A stretch of DNA of 64,000 nt, taken from positions 186,001 through 250,000 of the forward strand of contig JADJLO010000001.1 of assembly GCA_016710075.1 (NCBI GenBank), given 5' to 3'. Shown in pieces: positions 39,288 through 47,825 of this stretch; within the stretch, counting starts at the first letter, position 1, and every line of letters starts with the position of its first letter. The position numbers and the translations under genes are program-made. The notes under the pieces were generated by a model. The model ran no database searches. It saw only the letters and a program-made list of their open reading frames with translations, and had not been told where the DNA came from. This DNA comes from Acidobacteriota bacterium. GTDB taxonomy: Bacteria > Acidobacteriota > Blastocatellia > RBC074.

Positions 39288-39380
39288 ATTCCTCCTTTGT
39301 CGGTTTGTTTTTTTTGATGATAATTCACAAACCTCTTATACGTTGAAGATCGGGTTTCAGTTTAGATTAAAACAATCGGA

Positions 39381-39408
39381 TTGACGACAATAAACGAGGG
39401 TGTATACT
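39381..39408 (+). promoter_or_regulatory. Putative sigma-70-like promoter of the C25/CHAT operon
   Basis: TTGACG (39381-39386) and TATACT (39403-39408) are 16 bases apart, about 100 bases upstream of the GGAGGAG/ATG at 39507. It lies in the region shared with the divergent AIM24 gene. Confidence 0.45.
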
Positions 39409-39595
39409 GCGAGCCAATCAGTTGGATCTCCAGCCCTGAATTGTTTTGAAAATTGCATGCATATTAAGATCAGCCGATTCGAGCGACGGATCGGCCGGAG
39501 GAGTGAATGCCAACCAGAAAAAGCACCACCGGTAAAGCAGGTAAAGCAAAAGAAAACACCGATACGCCAAAGACGGCAGGCAAGGATGATCCAAT

Positions 39596-40912
39596 ATGCT
39601 CGGCAACGTAGCCAGGAAATCGACAGAGAAGCATCTGGGTGGGGCCTTTGATCTCGATCTCGAAGATATCACCCAGGCCGGATGGGCGGTTGTCTTTCAT
39701 AAAGATGAAAGCGCTGACGTCAAAAAAGCTCTGGGTCCGCTTATCGAACACCGGAAGAAGGGGATCGGGAACGATGATATCGTCAAGGTGCTTGAGTATC
39801 GCGACGGGGATACGGTGGTTGGGTGGCTGGCGCGAAACAAGGTGGGGTTCGGCCCGGTCGATCCGGAGAAGGTTCCTTTTTACGTCCTGCTGGTTGGAGG
39901 CCCCGACAAGATTCCTTTCTCGTTCGGGCAGTTGCTGGATGCTGTTTATGCTGTTGGCCGGCTCCATTTTGACGATCTCTCCGGTTATCAACGATATGTT
40001 GACAGCCTGATCAGGTATGAGAAGGAAGCGAAGGCTCCGACTGGAAAAGACGTGGTCTTCTGGGGACCTCGAAACAAGAATGACAGGCCGACCATGCTCA
40101 GTTCCGAATACCTGATCAAGCCTCTGGCATCGGGCGCCAAATCCGTGATTGAAAGAGCATCCAAAAGTGCGAAAGTAGCCTACAAATCAAAGCTCATTGA
40201 GCCGGCCGGATCGACGAAGGAAAATTTACTGGAGGTTCTCAACCCCGGTGCAGGGAAGCTGACACCGGCCCTGCTTTTTACCGCCAGCCATGGAATCGGC
40301 TGGCCAAACGGTCATGCGAATCAGTTGCCGGCGCAGGGAGCGCTGCTCTGTCAGAACTTCCCCGGACTGGGTTTGGGGCCGCTCAAGCCCGGGCATTATC
40401 TAGCCGCAAGCGACCTTGCGAAAGATGCGAGGGTCTGGGGAATGGTGGCATTCAATTTCGCCTGCTACAGCGTGGGAACACCGGATAAAGACCGTTTCAG
40501 CTACAAGCCGGGCACTCCACCGCCTGATATCGCTCCGAAGCCGTTTTTCTCGGCTCTTTCCAAAGCCCTTTTGAGTCATCCAAACGGATCGGCTCTTGGC
40601 GTCATCGGGCATGTCGAGCGCGCCTGGCAGAATTCGATAATGACGGAAGGCGTCGGGCAGCAGATTCAGGCCTTCGAAAACTCGATTGGATATATTCTTA
40701 TGGGATTGCCACTCGGTTATGCTCTCAAGGATTTCAACGAGCGATTCGCGGTTCAATCCGCCAACCTGACGGCTGAGATAGACAAAGCCAATGGAGGCAA
40801 GCCGGTTCCCGACAGGCAACTCGCCCAGTTATGGCTTGAGCGCAACGATGCCGAAGGATATCTGCTTTTTGGAGATCCGGGCGCCTGCCTGCGAAAGGAC
40901 AAGCTGCAATGA
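39596..40912 (+). CDS. C25/gingipain-like caspase-fold protein (clan CD)
   Basis: 438 residues from ATG 39596. The layout YVLLVGGPDKIPFSFGQ, AVGRLHFDDLSGYQRYVDSL, PALLFTASHGIGW (His232) and WGMVAFNFACYSVGTP (Cys290) matches the His-then-Cys dyad of caspase-like clan CD peptidases, closest to C25. No signal peptide was seen, so a cytoplasmic protease is likely, unlike secreted gingipains. The stop overlaps the next start by 4 bases (ATGA, 40909-40912), implying coupled translation. A second possible start is ATG 39507, with a strong GGAGGAG site; its frame (MPTRKSTTGKAGKAKENT...) stops at 39607 and would join this frame only if one base were missing near 39590. The substrate is unknown; the partner proteins are candidates. 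Confidence 0.78.
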   Translation: MLGNVARKSTEKHLGGAFDLDLEDITQAGWAVVFHKDESADVKKALGPLIEHRKKGIGNDDIVKVLEYRDGDTVVGWLARNKVGFGPVDPEKVPFYVLLVGGPDKIPFSFGQLLDAVYAVGRLHFDDLSGYQRYVDSLIRYEKEAKAPTGKDVVFWGPRNKNDRPTMLSSEYLIKPLASGAKSVIERASKSAKVAYKSKLIEPAGSTKENLLEVLNPGAGKLTPALLFTASHGIGWPNGHANQLPAQGALLCQNFPGLGLGPLKPGHYLAASDLAKDARVWGMVAFNFACYSVGTPDKDRFSYKPGTPPPDIAPKPFFSALSKALLSHPNGSALGVIGHVERAWQNSIMTEGVGQQIQAFENSIGYILMGLPLGYALKDFNERFAVQSANLTAEIDKANGGKPVPDRQLAQLWLERNDAEGYLLFGDPGACLRKDKLQ

Positions 40913-43900
40913 GCGGACTTGCACTGGATAACAGTATTTCTGATTACTGCTGGCTTCGCGTTCGAATATTCGGAAGAAAAGACGACGAGTCGCCCTATCT
41001 TCTGGAGGCCGAACTCGATGACGGAAGCTGGTTTTCCGGCCAGTTTTCCCTCAGTTCCGAAGAGGAGGCTGAGCTGCTGGCTCTCGAACCTGAAGTCCGT
41101 GAGTACGGCATTACTCTGGGCAGGCTGATATTTCACGACGAGATTCTGAATGCATACCAGATTGCTGCCGGCCGCGCTCGCGAATTGAAGGATGGCCGTC
41201 TTCGAATACAGATCTGGATTTCTCCCGAATGCAGCGAACTGCAGGCCCTCATGTGGGAGCGGGTCTATGTCGATCTCGACGGCAAACACGTATCGCTTTC
41301 CTGCTCGGATCTGACACCGTTCTCGAGGTTCACCCGGCTCTCCAAGGCCGATCCGCGGCCGATATCGGATCGACCGTTCAAGTTACTGATCGCCATCTCG
41401 AACCCCAATCCCAAAACTCTACCCGAAGGCTATGCTCCGATAGAGGTCGAAACCGAGATCGAGAACATCATTTCACCGCTCGAAGGGATAGAAGATCTGA
41501 AGATCACACTGCTTCCCGGGCGGACTGGAATCTCGGCCGCGCAGCGCAAGGATCTCAAAGCCAGAGGAGTTTTCATAGAGGACGGGCCGACGACGCCGGA
41601 GAGCCTGCAGATACAGCTCGCTTCAAATCATATTCTTCATTTTCTTGGCCACGGCATGTTCAGGCGAAACAAATCCGCGGAAAAAACAGAACCCCTGGGG
41701 ACTTCATTTCTCATACTTGAAGACGCCAAGGGCGATTATTTTCCGGTCAGCGATGACGAGATTGTCGCGCGTCTTGCGGCATTCAAGGATGTGCCGAGGC
41801 TTATCTTTCTGGCATCGTGTGAAACCGCAAAACGAGACCCTCAGGATCCGCATCCATTCGTCGGGCTGGGCCCGAAACTGGTTGAGGCGGGATTCCCGGC
41901 GGTTGTCGCCATGCAGGACAAGGTGCCGGTCATTACTGCGCGGAAGCTGACCAGATTTTTTTACAGAAGCCTGCTCGAGCAGGGATTGATCGATCTGGCG
42001 CTGAACGAGTCGCGAAAATTCCTGCACGATGAAAGCCAGACCGACTGGGCCATTCCCGTGCTTTTCATGCGCACGCCTGGAGGGCGCCTGTTTGCCCCCA
42101 ATCCGGTGATTGCTGCCCTGCGATCGATGGCAGCATCAACAGCGTTCAAACCCAAATGGCAATATGGCTTTTTGCCGCTCGAAGCAGTGATGTTGACCGG
42201 AGGTCAGCAGCGATCCCCGGACTGGCAAAGGATTGTCCAGCAAACAGCGACCCGCGTTGATTTGTGGAAGCAGACCAATGATATTCTCGTCAACATTAAA
42301 TCCGAAATGACGATGCTGGCCATCAGTGGAGATCGCGGAACAGCCCGATCGACACATCTTCGCCGCCTGGTTCGTCACACAATCGCCCAGTCACTCAATG
42401 CTTCGGATCAGAAGACCGTCCTGCCGATCTATGTCGATTTGTTCGATTCCGTCAAAAGACTGGGACCGAACGCGGATTTCATGACAATGCTCGTCCATGC
42501 GATGAGAGAGTTCTGGCCATTTAAATCCGATAATGTCGATAAGAATCTGGTGTTGTCGATGCTCAAGGACACAGGGACGATCATCAGGTTGATTATCGAC
42601 AATCTGGAAGATCTGCCGCAGCAGGTCGCGGCGCAGCTTATCCAGGACATCAGGAATCTGACGAAGGACGTTGCCGGAGGACACCAATTCGTCATTGCCA
42701 TAGGGCATGGCGGTGATGAGTATAAGACGCTGCCATTTACTCATCTGCTTGATGTTCAGTACCTCTCGCGGCGCAGAGTTCAGCGGTTTCTCAGGGATGA
42801 TATCGGTATCAGTGACGATAACGATTCGACCGGCGCCGTTATTTTCGAAGAAGCGGTAGCAATCGGAGTCAGGCTCGCCGACGCACTCGAAAAGACCCAG
42901 CTGTTCGATCTTGCGGCCCAGCCATGGCTGCTGGTTCACATGGTCGAACGCGCGAAAGAGGAATATGCCAGGCTCGAAAAACACGAGCTCTGGCCGCCGA
43001 GCCGCCCCCTGCTGGTCAAGGAAGTTGTCGAAGGAAAAATCCAGTCGATACCCCGTGATCGCGGAATGCAGGCGCGAGCTCTCGACACCATGCTTGCACT
43101 CGCCAGTCAGATGCAGTTTTCAAACCGGGGGCAGATGCCTTTGGAGGAAGCCATACCCCAAATCTCCACCATTCGCGGCGAGCGCGAATATGGCCTTGAA
43201 GAACTGATCGCTCAATTTTCAAATGTTGATTTGATGCTGGTTACAGGTAATGAATCTCTCCGATTTCAATATCCGTCTCTCCAGTCATATTGCTGTGCCA
43301 GATCTATTCTGCAGGATTTGCCGGCTTCAGGCGGCGATGACTACTGGAAGCAAGTTGTCTCGAGCCTCGGTGGATTGAACCAGATCAGATGGTGGTTCGA
43401 TACCCTGGTGCTGCTGAGCGGGCTTCTCGACAATCCCGATGAGCTGATCGAACAGATCATCTACGGTGAATCGTTTGCCGAGAGCGAAAAGGTTTTTCTT
43501 GCGGCACGCTGTCTGCTTGAAAGCCAGCGTGTCCGCGAAACACGGAAATTATCCGGACAGGAAGAGACGGAAGTGCTCGCCGACCAAATACGCAATTCGC
43601 TGCTCTGGCTGCTGCAGAAGAGAAATTCCGCTTCCATGCAGAAACTCTCCGGTGAGGTTTCGAAAACCATCTCTTCGCTTCTCAAAAATTACCGGCAATC
43701 TCCGGATTTTCAAATCAATCAAAGGAAGAATGAAGGAGTGCGCAAGGGCAAAACCAGACCGGATCTCGACATGCTCCTCGATGCATTCCACGAACTGATG
43801 GAGCGGGTTCAGATCGTCGGATCCGGATATGTTGCCGAAAGGGTCATTGAATCATTGATCTGGCGCAGCAGCAGCGTCAACGAGCCGCGCTCATATCAGC

Positions 43901-44841
43901 GCCTCAGAGCAATCGAGGAGATCGGCAGATTCCGCCGCCCCGAAATTGTTACACATCTGGTTCGTGTTGCCATGACAAAGGTTCGAATCACCTGGTCTCG
44001 GGACATGAGCTTCGAATATGGCGGCATCAGGCAGGCAGCAGGCCGCGCCATTCGGAGATTGATGCCTGAATTCGAATCGGATTTGAAAGAAGCCGATCCG
44101 GCACTGGCCGAACTCGTGGATTTCTGGAAACAGAGAAATATCGAGAAGCTTGCCGAATTGTTGAAAACCGGGAAGGGAACCGCCGGGCAGGTACAGATCG
44201 AGAAGGGAATCCCGGAAATGGCCGCATTCGCTCTCGGCGATATCCAGACTCCTGAAGCCCGCAATATCCTCTTTCAGACGATTCTTGACGGCAAAACCCA
44301 ACTGGACACCCAATGGGCCATCGCCGATGCAATTGCCCTGCTTGATCCCGAAGAGGTCATGAATCAGGTCATTCTCAAGCTTATTCCAACTCTTGAAGAG
44401 CTTCAAAAGCCCGGATTGAAGGTCACCGCCACGCCAAACAAGCGCTGGCATGAAATGGTCATCTATCTGGTTGGTCAATTGCGAACCCCCGAACAGCGGA
44501 CGCTTAAATTCGTTGAAAGATTCCTCGATGACCCGGGCGCCGGCTTTGGACTCAAAGCCCGGTCGATGCTCGCCCTTGCCTACCTACATCAGGAAGACTT
44601 CAAGGAGACTTTTGAAGACGCCGCCCTCGGCAATTTTCAGTCGATCAATCTCGATAAGAAGTTATGGGCCAAGGCGAGTGAATATTTGAAGATCAAGGCG
44701 ATTGAAGCGTTGTCCGAGATCGGGGATGCCGATTCGCTCAAACGAATCCGCGGCAGTCATAAGGAGTGGACTCCCGAAATCGAACGAGTCTTCTATATCA
44801 CCAGCGAAGAGATCAATTGGAGACTCAATAATTCCGGTTGA
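40909..44841 (+). CDS. CHAT-NACHT-HEAT protein (STAND/NLR-like with caspase-fold protease)
   Basis: 1,310 residues, no signal peptide. Residues 1-390 form a CHAT domain: a leading LRIQIWISPECSELQALMWE block, His248 in HILHFLGHGMF and Cys304 in RLIFLASCETAKRD. About 460-800 look like a NACHT/STAND NTPase: P-loop-like GDRGTARST (474-482), Walker B-like IIRLIIDNLEDLP, PWLLVHMVERAKE, and the winged-helix signature LRFQYPSLQSYCCARSI (784-800). The P-loop lysine is Arg480, unusual. About 940-1,290 are helical repeats of HEAT type (RLRAIEEIGRFRRPEIVTHL, FALGDIQTPEARNILFQTIL). CHAT proteases are known effectors, STAND NTPases are signal switches, and HEAT repeats are typical sensors. A sensor-switch-protease role is inferred. 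Confidence 0.85.
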   Translation: MSGLALDNSISDYCWLRVRIFGRKDDESPYLLEAELDDGSWFSGQFSLSSEEEAELLALEPEVREYGITLGRLIFHDEILNAYQIAAGRARELKDGRLRIQIWISPECSELQALMWERVYVDLDGKHVSLSCSDLTPFSRFTRLSKADPRPISDRPFKLLIAISNPNPKTLPEGYAPIEVETEIENIISPLEGIEDLKITLLPGRTGISAAQRKDLKARGVFIEDGPTTPESLQIQLASNHILHFLGHGMFRRNKSAEKTEPLGTSFLILEDAKGDYFPVSDDEIVARLAAFKDVPRLIFLASCETAKRDPQDPHPFVGLGPKLVEAGFPAVVAMQDKVPVITARKLTRFFYRSLLEQGLIDLALNESRKFLHDESQTDWAIPVLFMRTPGGRLFAPNPVIAALRSMAASTAFKPKWQYGFLPLEAVMLTGGQQRSPDWQRIVQQTATRVDLWKQTNDILVNIKSEMTMLAISGDRGTARSTHLRRLVRHTIAQSLNASDQKTVLPIYVDLFDSVKRLGPNADFMTMLVHAMREFWPFKSDNVDKNLVLSMLKDTGTIIRLIIDNLEDLPQQVAAQLIQDIRNLTKDVAGGHQFVIAIGHGGDEYKTLPFTHLLDVQYLSRRRVQRFLRDDIGISDDNDSTGAVIFEEAVAIGVRLADALEKTQLFDLAAQPWLLVHMVERAKEEYARLEKHELWPPSRPLLVKEVVEGKIQSIPRDRGMQARALDTMLALASQMQFSNRGQMPLEEAIPQISTIRGEREYGLEELIAQFSNVDLMLVTGNESLRFQYPSLQSYCCARSILQDLPASGGDDYWKQVVSSLGGLNQIRWWFDTLVLLSGLLDNPDELIEQIIYGESFAESEKVFLAARCLLESQRVRETRKLSGQEETEVLADQIRNSLLWLLQKRNSASMQKLSGEVSKTISSLLKNYRQSPDFQINQRKNEGVRKGKTRPDLDMLLDAFHELMERVQIVGSGYVAERVIESLIWRSSSVNEPRSYQRLRAIEEIGRFRRPEIVTHLVRVAMTKVRITWSRDMSFEYGGIRQAAGRAIRRLMPEFESDLKEADPALAELVDFWKQRNIEKLAELLKTGKGTAGQVQIEKGIPEMAAFALGDIQTPEARNILFQTILDGKTQLDTQWAIADAIALLDPEEVMNQVILKLIPTLEELQKPGLKVTATPNKRWHEMVIYLVGQLRTPEQRTLKFVERFLDDPGAGFGLKARSMLALAYLHQEDFKETFEDAALGNFQSINLDKKLWAKASEYLKIKAIEALSEIGDADSLKRIRGSHKEWTPEIERVFYITSEEINWRLNNSG

Positions 44842-44922
44842 TGAAAAGGGATTACCAATCAAGCGAAAGTATTCAGAATCACAATATTCAATATTTTCGA
44901 CAAAATGCCAAAGGAGTAACCA

Positions 44923-46242
44923 ATGCCGATAAGACAGGTGCCAAACGAGAATCAGAACTACTACCTGATAAACTATGACGACAAGGGAAAGGAGCGGTCG
45001 GCCGATGACGGGAGCCTTTTAAGCGCCATTGTCGTCAAAGAGATCGCCGAGACTCCCGTTACGGATGTCTTTTTAATGAGTCACGGCTGGCTTGGCGATA
45101 TCAATGATGCCCAGGCCCAGTATGACAAATGGATGGCAAACCTGCTGAGCTGCAAAAAGGACATCGAGAAGATGAAGGTTGTGAGGCCCGGTTTCAAACC
45201 GTTGCTGATTGGTCTTCACTGGCCCAGCAAGCCGTTTGCCGACGAAGATAATCAGGGAGCATTCTCGACTGACCTGACCGCCACCATTGATCAGGACAAG
45301 ATGATAAATGATGCGATCGAGCACGATATGAGAATTCTCGCCGCTCCGGCAAAGGTCCGAACCCAGTTGCGCAAAATATACAAGGCATATCTTGAACTCG
45401 ACAATCCCGATTCACTGCCTGACGCGATTCAGCGGGCTTATAAATCGATCGACGATACTCTGCGCATCGATAACACCGAAAGGGAGCCGTTCGATCCGGA
45501 TCAGATCTATCAGAATGCGCTCGACTCGGATAAGCAGGATATGGAAGCCGGAAGTTTCGGCGGCTTCAGTTTCGGCAATCTTCTTGCGCCCTTGAGAGTG
45601 CTCAGCTTTTGGAGGATGAAGGATCGCGCGCGCAAGTTCGGAGAATCGGGAGGCAGCGATCTGCTCAGACAGATGCAAAAAGCATCGTCCAAACGCAATG
45701 TCAGATACCATCTCATGGGCCACAGCTTCGGATGCATTGTCATGTCTGCTATCGCAGCGGGTCCGCAAAAGGCCACTCCGGATCAGAAACCGATCAACTC
45801 GATGATGCTGGTCCAGGGCGCCATGTCAATCTGGGCCTACTGCCCGAGCTTCCCCTTCGACAAGAAAAAGGGCGGTTACTTCAATTCCGCGTTCAAAAAT
45901 AAACGCATCACAGGGCCGCTGCTGACCACTCAATCCGAGCATGACAATGCCGTCGGCTGCTTTTATCCGCTCGGCGCCGGCATCAAGCGCCAGGTGGATT
46001 TCGCCGTCGAACTGCCGAAATATGCGGCTATCGGAACCTATGGCATTCAGGGACTCGACGACATGACAGATCCCGTCACCTTGGGAAACGTCGATCACGA
46101 CTACCAGTTCAAGCCCGGCAGAGTCTACAACATCGAAAGCAGTAATGTGATCAGCAAGAAGGTGATCGGTGTCGGAGCTCACAGCGACATTACTCATCCC
46201 GAAATCGCTCACGCATGGTGGCAGGCGGCAATGGTCGGATAA
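44923..46242 (+). CDS. Alpha/beta-hydrolase-like (lipase/esterase-fold) protein in the CHAT operon
   Basis: 439 residues, cytoplasmic (no signal). VTDVFLMSHGWLGDINDA (47-62) is the oxyanion-side HG motif, and YHLMGHSFGCIVMSAIAAGP holds the nucleophile elbow GHSFG with Ser268. A candidate catalytic His is in VGAHSDITHPEIAHAWW near the C-terminus. The middle (110-250) is a variable insertion. Substrate class (lipid, ester, peptide) is not recognisable. AAAGGAG precedes ATG 44923, 81 bases after the CHAT-NACHT stop. It could be a lipase-type effector or a substrate activated by proteolysis; both are inference. Confidence 0.72.
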   Translation: MPIRQVPNENQNYYLINYDDKGKERSADDGSLLSAIVVKEIAETPVTDVFLMSHGWLGDINDAQAQYDKWMANLLSCKKDIEKMKVVRPGFKPLLIGLHWPSKPFADEDNQGAFSTDLTATIDQDKMINDAIEHDMRILAAPAKVRTQLRKIYKAYLELDNPDSLPDAIQRAYKSIDDTLRIDNTEREPFDPDQIYQNALDSDKQDMEAGSFGGFSFGNLLAPLRVLSFWRMKDRARKFGESGGSDLLRQMQKASSKRNVRYHLMGHSFGCIVMSAIAAGPQKATPDQKPINSMMLVQGAMSIWAYCPSFPFDKKKGGYFNSAFKNKRITGPLLTTQSEHDNAVGCFYPLGAGIKRQVDFAVELPKYAAIGTYGIQGLDDMTDPVTLGNVDHDYQFKPGRVYNIESSNVISKKVIGVGAHSDITHPEIAHAWWQAAMVG

Positions 46243-46318
46243 TATTCTTATCGGCTGATCCTGCTTTTGTTAAATCCATTGATGCGAACGGGAAACGAGC
46301 AGGTTTCAAGGAGAAATA

Positions 46319-46912
46319 GTGGATAACGGTAATTATCATTCAGTCACAGGCAGCAAAGGACCGCAATTATTTTTCGGTAAGAAAACGATGAAAAGATCTC
46401 GTGCAGAGGCGGGCATTCTTTTGAGCATCTGGCTGGTTCTGGCTTGTGGCTTCATCGCATATACTCAGGCCGGTTCGCAGACTCCAATCAAAATTCAGAA
46501 AGAGGCGGCAATGACCAATCATGCAAGCGGAACGTTTGAAGTTAAGTTGAAACCTCTTCCGGACGATTTTTCCGATAATTCTATTCCGGGCAGAATGTCC
46601 ATCGACAAGCAGTTTCACGGCGATCTCGAAGGCACGAGTAAAGGGCAAATGCTGGCCGCCCGCACCAAAGTCAATGACTCTGCGGGGTATGTTGCGATTG
46701 AGCTGGTGAGCGGGACGATCAGTGGTCACAAAGGCACCTTCGTGCTGCAACATAGCGGAACCATGACGCGAGGTGAGCAGCAACTGTCAATTACAGTTGT
46801 CCCTGACTCAGGCACCGATCAATTGGAGGGCCTCGCGGGCAGGATGACGATCAAGATCGAAGACGGGAAGCATTTTTATGAATTCGATTACACGCTACCG
46901 AAAGCAAGATGA
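46319..46912 (+). CDS. DUF3224-like protein with N-terminal membrane segment
   Basis: 197 residues from GTG 46319 (AAGGAG 5 bases upstream). An alternative start is ATG 46388 (MKRSRAEAG...), which would put the hydrophobic segment directly at the N-terminus. The segment AGILLSIWLVLACGFIAY is a signal anchor. From about residue 65, MTNHASGTFEVKLKPLPDDF and GTISGHKGTFVLQHSGTMTR match the DUF3224 beta-barrel family, whose usual members start at that Met and have no membrane part. Function unknown. It lies 76 bases after the hydrolase, so it may be the last gene of the CHAT operon. Convergent with the sirtuin gene. Confidence 0.75.
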   Translation: MDNGNYHSVTGSKGPQLFFGKKTMKRSRAEAGILLSIWLVLACGFIAYTQAGSQTPIKIQKEAAMTNHASGTFEVKLKPLPDDFSDNSIPGRMSIDKQFHGDLEGTSKGQMLAARTKVNDSAGYVAIELVSGTISGHKGTFVLQHSGTMTRGEQQLSITVVPDSGTDQLEGLAGRMTIKIEDGKHFYEFDYTLPKAR

Positions 46913-47671
46913 CTATAATGCATCGAGTGCGGCTCCGGCGAAGTCCTTCAATTCGCCTCTGAAGATGACATCGGCTTTGGCATCGAAATCTGTGGGCTCG
47001 CGATTGACGATGATCAGGCTGGCTCCGGAGCTGATTGCGGTGTTCGGCAGTTCGGCGGCTGGATAGACTACAAGAGACGATCCCAGAACGATCATGAGAT
47101 CGGCTCTTCCCGCGGCTTCAACGGCATTCTCCCAGACATCGAAGGGCAGCATATCCCCGAAAAGCACGACATCGGGTTTGATCGGGGCTCCACAATCAGT
47201 GCACCTGGGATATTTCAGATGCCCCGATTCCATGTGCTCGTAGAATTCCACCATTTCAAATCCGGCATGGCAGTTGAGGCAATGCCCGGTGCGGAAATTG
47301 CCGTGGATTTCGTGAACGGTTTTTGACCCGGCAGCCTGGTGCAATCCGTCTATGTTCTGGGTGATGACGGAAGCGAGTTTGCCTTCGGCTTCCAGCCGGG
47401 CCAGCAGCAGATGAGCAGATGTCGGCTGAGCCTTGTGAATGTTGGGCATGATCTGCAGGGAGGCTCGGTAAAAACCCGCCGGGTCACGGCGAAATCCTCG
47501 CGCCGACATCAGTTCCATCAGCTCATGATCCTCCCACAAGCCTCCATTGCTTCGAAAATCCGGAATCCCCGCTTCGGTGCTGATCCCCGCGCCGGAAAAC
47601 GCCACAATATTCTCTGCTTCCTTGATCAGTGAGATTGCCTGACTCAGGGCTTGATTCATATTCTCTTTCAT
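46913..47671 (-). CDS. cobB: NAD-dependent protein deacylase, SIR2 family
   Basis: 252 residues. Sirtuins remove acyl groups from lysines while consuming NAD. Visible: FSGAGISTEAGIPDFRS (26-41), the catalytic-region VHEIHGNF with His123, SVITQNIDGLHQAAGS, two zinc pairs Cys131/Cys134 and Cys157/Cys160, and LGSSLVVYPAAELP. The length is normal for bacterial CobB/class III or U sirtuins. It converges with the DUF3224 gene, and the stops nearly touch. No fused effector domain was seen, so a housekeeping deacylase is more likely than a defence sirtuin. Confidence 0.92.
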   Translation of the reverse strand: MKENMNQALSQAISLIKEAENIVAFSGAGISTEAGIPDFRSNGGLWEDHELMELMSARGFRRDPAGFYRASLQIMPNIHKAQPTSAHLLLARLEAEGKLASVITQNIDGLHQAAGSKTVHEIHGNFRTGHCLNCHAGFEMVEFYEHMESGHLKYPRCTDCGAPIKPDVVLFGDMLPFDVWENAVEAAGRADLMIVLGSSLVVYPAAELPNTAISSGASLIIVNREPTDFDAKADVIFRGELKDFAGAALDAL

Positions 47672-47730
47672 CCCACTCCCCTCATTGATTCTGTTTTCCT
47701 CTACAATACTGATCGATCAATATTTCATGA

Positions 47731-47758
47731 TTGACATTGAGAGTCATCAAGTTAAGAT
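47731..47758 (+). promoter_or_regulatory. Sigma-70-like promoter for the second Oar-like receptor
   Basis: TTGACA (47731-47736) and TAAGAT (47753-47758) are 16 bases apart, about 68 bases upstream of the start at 47826. The -35 element is a perfect consensus. Confidence 0.55.
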
Positions 47759-47825
47759 AGCCATTAAAATTAGCTCAACTTGAAAATACAGCTTATTGAA
47801 TCAACTGAAAATGGAGTCCGGGTGC

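Noticed and set aside
46913..47671. Sirtuin as part of a defence system with the CHAT operon
   Set aside because: It is on the opposite strand, stand-alone and of normal CobB type; adjacency alone is not support.
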